From Taudactylus pleione (Eukaryota > Chordata > Amphibia > Anura > Myobatrachidae): a DNA stretch of 64,000 nucleotides. The notes below the pieces were generated by a model that had not been told where the DNA came from, ran no database searches, and worked only from the letters and a program-made list of their open reading frames with translations. The DNA is taken from the NCBI GenBank assembly GCA_031769625.1, contig JAUIMM010000178.1, positions 29,716,001 through 29,780,000 on the forward strand, written 5' to 3'. The position numbers were made by a program, and so were the translations under genes. Below, one piece after another: positions 57,214 through 64,000 of this stretch (position 1 is its first letter; the number at the start of each line of letters is the position of its first letter).

Positions 57214-58092
57214 TGCTGGGTACACACTAAACAGATATATCTGCAGATCGAGTGACCAGATGATGGTTGTTTGTACACAATGAACAACCATCAACTGTGT
57301 TCAGTGTGTAGGGGGGAGGGCTGTGCGGGGGTATATCCGCCCCCTCCCCGCGGTTGCCGCTGTATGCGTACGGGCAGTCTGCAGACCGCCCGTACACACT
57401 TGCAAATATATCTGTCCATCGACTGTGCAGCACAGCCAATGCGATATGTCTGTGAAAGACGTCGTTCATAGGGTATGCAGTCGGGAAGCCGGTGGACCTA
57501 ATCCCGACAGCCGGCTTCCCGACTGCTTTATCCCGACGAGGGTTAAATGACAGGTGTCTAAATCTAGACGCCTGTTATTTTACAGACGCCGGGAGACCGG
57601 CGCCCGGCATCCCGATCGAAGTGATGCCTAGCGCGGACATCCAAGGTGGGGCAGGGTTAGGTTTAGGGCCATTGGGGGGGACTTAGGGTTAGGCACTCCC
57701 CCGGGAGGTTAGGGTTAGGCTAGGGGGAGGGAGGGTTAGGGTTAGGCACCCCCAGGAGGGACTTAGGTTTAGGCGGCGGGGAAGAGGGGTTAGGTTCAGG
57801 CACTTATAGGGGGGATTAGGGTTAGGCACTGGGGGGAAGGTTAGGGTTAGGCACCCCTAAGGGAGGGTTAGGGGCTAGAATTAGGTTAGTGAATGCTTGC
57901 CTAGGGACGATCTGGATTTTCATCCTTGTCGGGCAGCCGCTGTCATGATTTGAACCGCCGGCCAGGGGTCCGGCGGTAAATCATCCCGATTCCCGTTCAC
58001 AGACCTATCGTGGGTACACACTTGCCGACGGGCACCAGATATATTGGCCGATCAATTGATCGCCCAATATATCTGTCAGTGTGTACCCAGCT
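57214..58092. mobile_element. TAA-flanked MITE, copy 2, carrying an inserted MITE
   Basis: Same family as copy 1 (TGCTGGGTACACAC to GTGTGTACCCAGCT), sharing the central TAA at 57211-57213 and ending with TAA at 58093-58095. Against copy 1 it has a 525-bp insertion at 57469-57993. Confidence 0.8.
57469..57993. mobile_element. TTAGGC-rich MITE nested in the second TAA-MITE
   Basis: Flanked by CGTTCA (57463-57468 and 57994-57999), a likely target duplication since copy 1 has a single ATTCAC at that spot. It contains CGACAGCCGGCTTCCCGACT, GCCGGGAGACCGGCGCCCGG and about ten GGTTAGG(G/C) motifs between 57650 and 57880. The ends are only loosely inverted. Confidence 0.65.
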
Positions 58093-58189
58093 TAACTGCA
58101 CATCCTTATCAGAATGCCAGGGAAGGTAAACAGACACCAGACACCAGACTCTAGACTGTTCAACCTCATGTTTAACAGAAATTCACTAA

Positions 58190-58450
58190 AGGTGCATATC
58201 CACTACACGATAAAATTGAACAATTACATTATTGTTCAATCGCTGGTCGTTGCCGGCATCTGTCATCACCTGAACATGCAGGCCAACCTGACGAGATCGA
58301 GAGGTTGTACATGTTCGGGGATGAAGGAGGGTGCCTGCACTGAACGACATATCGTTCAGTGTGGGCACATTATCCACTGCACAGGATGATGAACGATTAC
58401 AATGTTGTAATCGTACAGTCATTCTACACTCATGAAGTGGATCTGCACCT
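58190..58450. mobile_element. 261-bp TAA-flanked MITE
   Basis: AGGTGCATATCCACT and AGTGGATCTGCACCT are inverted ends with one mismatch. TAA flanks at 58187-58189 and 58451-58453. The interior has ACGATATCGTTCAGTG-like hairpins as in the 27.4 kb MITE. Confidence 0.75.
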
Positions 58451-58459
58451 TAAGAATCA

Positions 58460-59440
58460 ATGGAATTACAGTAGAACAGCACTAATTCAATTCAAGTCAC
58501 ACCAACTTTCGTGCAAATTTTATTCAATAGTTAATTGATTATTTGTTCCCTACCTGGAGAGAAATTGATTTTTACATTAGTTTGTAGAGCATATAAATCA
58601 TAATATATAGCAAATAACTGTTTATATCTGTTAACTAATACATTAATTAATGGAGCAGACAGGCATTGATTCTCTGTATCTTGTGCCCTAACTGTTGCAA
58701 GCACTTTATTTTGATAGTATATTGTTTTTAATTGAAATTTCAGTGAAAGTACTGTGCAGTGTGAAGCACGCAATTGGAACTTAAAATATTCGATCACTGA
58801 GCCAAGCTTTCTCTATAGGAATGGCCAAATGCCAGACTGCTGAAAAATAGAACCACATTTATCTTGCAGACCAATTTTGGCTAATATTCAGTTAGTATAG
58901 ACTATACAGTCCATGTATTCACTCTCACTTTAAGCTATGTTCACCAGATGAACCTCAGGACAGGCGTTCCTCGATTATTATACAGATATTAGCTTTTTAT
59001 CATTGTACTGCTTTCATCATCTGGTTAATACAGCTTAGGTAGACTGCAGTAGGATAAAGAAGTGTTTATTTTGTCTTCGATTTGCTATTAATGTACTCTT
59101 CGCCTCAGCTTCAAGTGCAAAGCTTGCTGTAAAAAAATAAATAAAATAAAATAAAAAAACGCTAAAAATGTCTGAGGGTTTGCAGATTTCATAAACAAGG
59201 TTTACATATGATGGCGATAATGGGAGATTACAGCTCTAGATGAAGCAAAATACCTTTGTGAAAATAGTATTTGTAAAATTTTCACCTCCGATCTGGATAT
59301 ATTCTCATCCAGTATAATTGTCTGCTAGATTAATGAAATTATAGCAATGATAAAGTAATAAGTGATCCCTTCGAAAAATGCACTACTCAATTAGTGTGGG
59401 TGTTAGCTCAATCAATAGAGATATAGCAGTGGCAGTCTGC
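58460..59440. other. Intron, no recognisable feature
   Basis: AT-rich; an A-rich run (AAATAAATAAAATAAAATAA) at 59130-59160. No exon with suitable phase 0 start was found. Confidence 0.5.
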
Positions 59441-60410
59441 TATATATTAAAGACAAAAAAAAATGAAATTGATAGAGAGCGCCGATATTGCTTAAATTTA
59501 ATTAGATATATAAACTACGTTTTATATTAATACCAAAGATAATTAAACAATATCAAAAAGTGCAAAAGTGCTTAAACTGCAACCAATAAAGTGCTTAGAT
59601 AGAAGGTGTTTCAAATAGAAGACGGGAGTAATTTCCTGAAATATTTGCACAAAATATATTAGCATATTAAGAACACAGAGTATATGGACTAAATGATAAA
59701 TTTATTAAATTAAATATACACACATATCAGCACCCATGTGGTGCTTAATAATGGCATTATACAGATAAGAATCTATGATCATAAGAGCATAACAGACAAA
59801 AACTTTTTATCCATAAAAACACTTAAAAAAAAAAAAAAAAGATAGAGATATAAAGAACTGAGTGTAATAAGAGTATCTGGTTAAGGATAGTGTAAGTTCA
59901 TGAAGGTAAGATCATAGAGCTTCCAATGCGTTTCGTCTGGATTCTAGACTTTAAGGGGATGTGGCTCCTGTGAGGTACCTCAGTATTTATACCCCCTAAC
60001 AGACAGATTAGCACCAATTTAGTTTCATTATGACATCATTTCCAGGTATAAATCATACTAACCAATAATAGTTTATATACCGGCTATTACAGGATATAAT
60101 ATGGGAAAGGCCAACTTTATAAGTTATAAACATTAGAAAAGAGTCCCAAATAATTAGATTTTTCTTAATGATTCCCATTTCTGGGTTAGGCGCCACTTCC
60201 GCCCTTTTCCTGTGTCTTCAACGCGCCTTACTTACGCACATGATCGATGTAATGCGCATGTACGCCAGACCGAGACTTTCAACAGCGCCCATCTTATTCT
60301 TCTGAGCTGCAGATGTACTGCACATGACACGGCCGGCACCGTCATTTCCGGCTATTCAGAATGTGAGTTCCAGAAGTAGGTAGCAATACACGGCGGACAT
60401 CTTTATTCAA
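59440..60410 (-). mobile_element. Penelope-terminal-like or non-autonomous segment
   Basis: On the minus strand AGTCTAGAATCCAGACGAAA and CGCATTGGAAG (59960-59930) resemble the stem II, GAAA and flank of the Penelope hammerhead, in the same sense. The surroundings share the layout of such terminal repeats: GC-rich, CCGGAAGT-type promoter-like sequence upstream on the minus strand (60180-60390) and A-rich sequence downstream. There is no coding sequence. It stops where DIRS D begins. Limits and family are uncertain. Confidence 0.4.
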
Positions 60411-60412
60411 TT

Positions 60413-60600
60413 AGAAAACAGGATTTTGGTACTTACCGTTAAATCCATTTCTCCGATTCCACAGGGGACACTGGAGCTTCATGACAGTGGGGTATAGACG
60501 GTGGGTTGAGTTGAGCCTGGCACTTTAAAAATCTACAAGTGTGACTGGCTCCTCCCCCTCTATGCCCCATCAACCCCAGTTTTAAAGAACTGAGCCCGAG
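60413..60600. repeat. DIRS D terminal repeat (right end)
   Basis: It starts AGAAAACAGGATTTTGGTAC; 60413-60467 is the exact reverse complement of 60795-60849. Further in, GGGGACACTGGAGCTTCATG occurs both here (60464-60483) and in the internal region (60862-60881). The partner repeat lies outside the window, so its inner limit is approximate. Confidence 0.85.
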
Positions 60601-60794
60601 AGGAGACGGAGAACAGACTGAAGAACAGAGAAGGAGAACAGGAAAAGAAACATCCAACATACTGACACACTACAAGAACACAGCAGGCTGCAGTGATAAA
60701 CAGTCACACAATAAAAACAGACCAAACTGCAACAGAACTGAAGCAGAACAAGCAACTGAGAACAGGCAAGAAGCACTGGGTGGGCGTCCAGTGC

Positions 60795-60890
60795 CCCCTG
60801 TGGAATCGGAGAAATGGATTTAACGGTAAGTACCAAAATCCTGTTTTCTCCTTCATCCACTAGGGGACACTGGAGCTTCATGACAGTGGG
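60795..60890. repeat. DIRS D internal complementary region
   Basis: The first 55 bases are complementary to the right terminus; the rest (GGGGACACTGGAGCTTCATG) should correspond to the missing left end. It overlaps the C-terminal codons of the recombinase frame. Confidence 0.88.
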
Positions 60891-62020
60891 GACGTCCCAA
60901 AGCTACCCTCCTGGGGGGGAGAGTGCTGAACGCCCTGCAAGACACTACGACCAAAATTTGAAGCAGAAGCCGCAAAAGTGTCAAATCTGTAGAAACGTAC
61001 AAAAGTATGAACCGAAGACCACGTCGCTGCCCTACAAAGCTGTGAAGCCGAGACACCTCTACGTGCCACCCAAGAAGTACCCACAGAGCGCGTAGAATGC
61101 GCAGAAATGGATACCGGCGGTGGTCGAGCAGAAGCAACATATGCCTGACGAATAGTCAGACGAATCCACCTGGCCAAAGTTTGTTTAGACGCAGGCCAGC
61201 CACGCCGATTAGCATCATAAAGGACGAATAGAGCCTCTGATTTACGTAGCCCCTCAGTACGGGACACATAAATGCGAAGTGCCCGAACCACATCCAAGGA
61301 GTGAGAATCCCCAGAAGAGTCCGACAACGCTGGCACTACAATCTGCTGATTCAGATGAAAACCCGAGACCACCTTGGGCAAAAAGGAAGGCCGGGTACGA
61401 AGTTCCGCCCGATCTTCGTGAAAAATCAAGTAAGGGGAACGGCAGGACAAGGCTCCAAGTTCAGACACACGTCTGGCCGAAGCCAGGGCCAATAAAAGGA
61501 TCATCTTCCAAGTCAAATACTTCAATTCCACCTCCTGCAAAGGCTCAAAGGTGGATGACTGAAGAAAAGATAAAACAAGATTCAGGTCCCAAGGAGCCGT
61601 GGGTGGCACAAAGGGAGGCTGAATTCTAAGTACCCCTTGAAAAAAGGTCTGAACCTCCGGAATCAGAGCTAGGCGACGCTGGAAAAAAATAGAAAGAGCA
61701 GAAATCTGCACTTTAAGCGATCCCAAGCGTAACCCCGCATCGAGGCCTTTTTGAAGAAAAAGAAGAAGACGTGGTAAATGAAAAGAGGAAGTGGAGGATC
61801 CACGACCTTCACACCAGGAGATATAAGCCCTCCAAATGCGATGATAATGCGCTGATGTTACCGGTTTTCTAGCCCTAAGCATGGTAGGAATGACCGACCT
61901 AGGAACTCCATGGCTTCTTAGGATGGCGGTCTCAATAGCCACGCCGTTAAACGAAGCCGCCGTAAATCCGGGTACACACATGGACCCTGTTGTAGAAGGT
62001 CCGATCGTAGCGGAAGAGGC
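60878..62020 (-). CDS. DIRS D tyrosine recombinase
   Basis: About 380 residues, open throughout. It begins around VPGFTAASFNGVAIETAILR, then MLRARKPVTSAHYHRIWRAY and LLLFLQKGLDAGLRL in the DNA-binding part. Catalytic blocks: LALASARRVSELGAL (first Arg), HSTRSVGTSWVARRGVSASQ (His-x-x-Arg) and FVRFYRFDTFAA (Tyr). All key residues are present, in contrast to copy A. The open frame extends upstream to 63757 through the RT region in another frame, so the real start cannot be fixed; I give the homologous part. It would integrate a circular DNA copy by site-specific strand exchange. Confidence 0.85.
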   Translation of the reverse strand, partial: ASSATIGPSTTGSMCVPGFTAASFNGVAIETAILRSHGVPRSVIPTMLRARKPVTSAHYHRIWRAYISWCEGRGSSTSSFHLPRLLLFLQKGLDAGLRLGSLKVQISALSIFFQRRLALIPEVQTFFQGVLRIQPPFVPPTAPWDLNLVLSFLQSSTFEPLQEVELKYLTWKMILLLALASARRVSELGALSCRSPYLIFHEDRAELRTRPSFLPKVVSGFHLNQQIVVPALSDSSGDSHSLDVVRALRIYVSRTEGLRKSEALFVLYDANRRGWPASKQTLARWIRLTIRQAYVASARPPPVSISAHSTRSVGTSWVARRGVSASQLCRAATWSSVHTFVRFYRFDTFAASASNFGRSVLQGVQHSPPQEGSFGTSPLS

Positions 62021-63891
62021 CAAGGTTCGTCTGCCAGAAGGAATAAAAGATCGGAGTACCAAACCCGACGAGGCCAATCCGGAGCCACTAGGATGACGGT
62101 GGACGACTCTCGTTTGATACGCTTGAGAATCCGAGGGAGGAGCGGAAACGGTGGGAACAGGTACACAAGGCTGTACAGCCAAGGGATCAGTAAAGCATCC
62201 GCTCCCACCGCTGCCGGATCCATGGTCCTGGAGCAGTAAAGGGGTAGTTAATGATTTATCCGAGATGCCATCAGGTCTATCTGTGGCTTCCCCCATCTGC
62301 AAACCAGTTGATGAAAGACCTCGGGATGAAGGGACCACTCCCCGGGATGAAGATCCTGACGACTGAGGTAGTCCGCTTCCCAGTTGTCGACCCCCGGAAT
62401 AAACACTGCGGAAATGACCTCTACGTGTCTTTCTGCCCACAGAAGGATGCGACTGGCTTCTCTCATTGCCATCCGACTGCGGGTTCCCCCTTGGCGATTT
62501 ATGTATGCCACTGCAGTGGCGTTGTCGGATTGTATCCGAACCGGAAGTCCTCGTAACAGAGGAGCAGCCTGTATCAAAGCTCTGTAGACTGCCCGCAGTT
62601 CGAGAACATTGATTGGTAAGAGGGACTCCTGCTGCGACCAAAGCCCCTGGAAGTGATTGTCCAGAACCACCGCTCCCCATCCGCGGAGGCTGGCGTCCGT
62701 GGTGACCAAGGTCCAATTCCAAATTCCGAAGCGCCGACCCGCTAACAGATGCTCCGTCCGAAGCCACCAGTGCAAGGATATGCGGGTCCGGGGAGACAGA
62801 CGCACCAGCCGATGCATCTGTAGGTGGGACCCGGACCACTGAGACAGAAGATCCAGTTGAAATATTCTGGAGTGAAATCTGCCGAATTGGATGGCCTCGA
62901 AGGAAGCCACCATTTTCCCCAGGAGACGGATGCAAAGATGCACAGATACTCTCCTGGGTCTGAGCACTAGACGAACCAGCTCCTGTATGGCTATGGCCTT
63001 GTCCCTTGGCAAGAATATACGAAGCAGAACAGTGTCTAGAATCATTCCTAGGAACTGAAGTCTCTGGGACGGCATCAACTGAGACTTCTGGAAGTTCACA
63101 ATCCATCCATGTTGAATGAGAATCTGATGTGTAAGGGACAATTGGTGTAAAAGGACTTCTGCCGTCGGAGCCTTGATGAGTAAATCGTCTAGGTACGGAA
63201 CTATCGTCACCCCCCGAGAGCGCAAGTGAGACACCATGACGGCCATCATTTTGGTGAATACCCTGGGAGCTGACGAGAGACCGAATGGCAGGGCCTGAAA
63301 CTGGAAATGAGCTTCCCTGATGGCAATTCTGAGGAAAGCCTGGTGAGGAACCCAAATTGGGACATGCAGATAGGCGTCCTTGATATCTATCGACACCAGA
63401 AACTCTTCTGCCTCTAGTCCCGCAATGACAGAATGGAGAGATTCCATCTTGAACCTGTGAAATGAAAGATACTGGTTCAAGGATTTCAGATTCAGAATGG
63501 GTCTGACTGACCCATCTGGTTTCGGAACCACAAAAAGGTTTGAGTAAAACCCTTGTTGTCTTTGTGCAGTGGGAACCGCCACAAGGACCTCGGCCAGCAA
63601 AAGTTTCTCGATCGCTTGACGCAAAATTAGTTGCTTCAAGGGATCGACGGGCAAACCTGTTGTAAAATAACGCCGAGGAGGAGTGAAAGCGAACTCGATC
63701 TTGTACCCTTGAGATACCGGATTTCGAACCCAAGTGTCTGGAGAAGTCCGTCTCCAAACCTCCGAGAAACGCTGGAGGCGAGCCCCCACCTTCGGATTCC
63801 CGAGATGGGATGGGAGCCCGTCATGCCACAGGCTTGTCTGCTGGCTTGGGATCTGGACGGCGGCCAATATTTGCTTGACGTCCTCTAGCAC
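61918..63891 (-). pseudogene. DIRS D RT, RNase H and methylase-like protein, one stop
   Basis: Open from 63891 (or beyond) to a TAA near 62246. RT motifs: FVVPKPDGSVRPILNLKSLN, SIDIKDAYLHVPI (motif A), LPFGLSSAPRVFTKMM (motif B), YLDDLLIK at 63195-63172 (motif C). RNase H: TTDASLRGWGAVV, INVLELRAVYRAL, QSDNATAVAYINRQGGTRS, DNWEADYLSRQDLHPGEW. The methylase-like part begins IDLMASRINH, meets the stop, and continues in the same frame with YLFPPFPLLPRILKRIKRES to 61918. RT and RNase H look intact. Confidence 0.88.
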
Positions 63892-64000
63892 GGCCTCCTC
63901 GCCCCGCTGAAGACGAACCTCGCGATCGTCCCTGAAATCTTGCCGATGCTCGAAAGGAACGAAAGGAAGGTCCCCTAAACGAGCGACGCGGAGGAGGTGC

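Larger units (their letters stand above)
60413..64000 (-). mobile_element. DIRS copy D, young, continuing past the window edge
   Basis: The right end is at 60413. Going inward on the minus strand: terminal repeat, internal complementary region (60795-60890), tyrosine recombinase, methylase-like region, RNase H, RT, and the start of an Arg/Gly-rich gag end at 63900-64000. A 55-bp perfect inverted match between terminus and internal region and long open frames show recent insertion. One in-frame stop (about 62246) in the methylase-like region is the only clear lesion. Gag and the left terminal repeat are outside. Confidence 0.88.

Noticed and set aside
62251..62556. Plus-strand open frames across 61279-63888
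   Set aside because: Antisense shadows of the RT and recombinase frames of DIRS D.
1..64000. tRNA or rRNA genes
   Set aside because: I read for cloverleaf box A/B motifs and conserved rRNA blocks and found none that I could support by eye.

Overview
This window is vertebrate nuclear DNA. It has short, widely spaced exons with canonical AG/GT borders, a dense load of retrotransposons and DNA transposons, and microsatellites. Co-occurrence of DIRS-type tyrosine-recombinase retrotransposons, a GIY-YIG Penelope-like element, an L1-type LINE and many TAA-flanked MITEs suggests an amphibian, most likely a frog with a large genome. That assignment is inference; the species cannot be read from the sequence.

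The only host gene I can support is on the + strand. Seven exons (268-422, 3358-3577, 17012-17122, 26260-26418, 27958-28035, 33699-33888, 55589-55671) have matching intron phases and join into one open frame that I recognise as the middle of rotatin (RTTN), an armadillo-like centriole/cilium protein. The rest of the window is intron, swollen by transposons: the last intron seen in full is 21.7 kb, and about 13 kb of it is one nested DIRS complex.

Layout. 1-4.1 kb: two RTTN exons and intron with MITE fragments. 4.1-13.7 kb: a Penelope-like element (minus strand) split by a 7.2 kb L1 insertion with an 18-bp target duplication; the Penelope 3' region carries a hammerhead-ribozyme-like motif. 13.7-31 kb: exons 3-5, a CR1/L2 tail, relics of a gag-like gene and an L1 ORF1, several MITEs, a hairpin and a 43-bp minisatellite. 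31.3-32.9 kb: a foldback element with internal duplications. 33.7 kb: exon 6. 35.1-48.2 kb: old DIRS copy A, interrupted by a hAT-like element (35.2-37.2 kb, 8-bp target duplication) and a younger DIRS copy B (38.7-44.5 kb). 48.5-52.4 kb: 3'-truncated DIRS copy C on the minus strand. 52.5-60.4 kb: MITEs, a small DIRS end-pair, exon 7, a 25-bp minisatellite, nested MITEs and a Penelope-terminal-like segment. 60.4-64 kb: the youngest DIRS copy (D), minus strand, running off the window, with long open frames and a perfect 55-bp inverted match between its terminus and its internal complementary region.

The mobile parts do not form a pathway with RTTN; they are layered insertions. The relative order can be read from nesting: Penelope before L1; DIRS A before hAT and before DIRS B; MITE before MITE at 57 kb. 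I do not see a convincing new biological system. The most interesting items are the 1.5 kb double-open overlap in DIRS D, the hammerhead-like motif in the Penelope element, and the splice-donor-like sequence shared by several DIRS termini.
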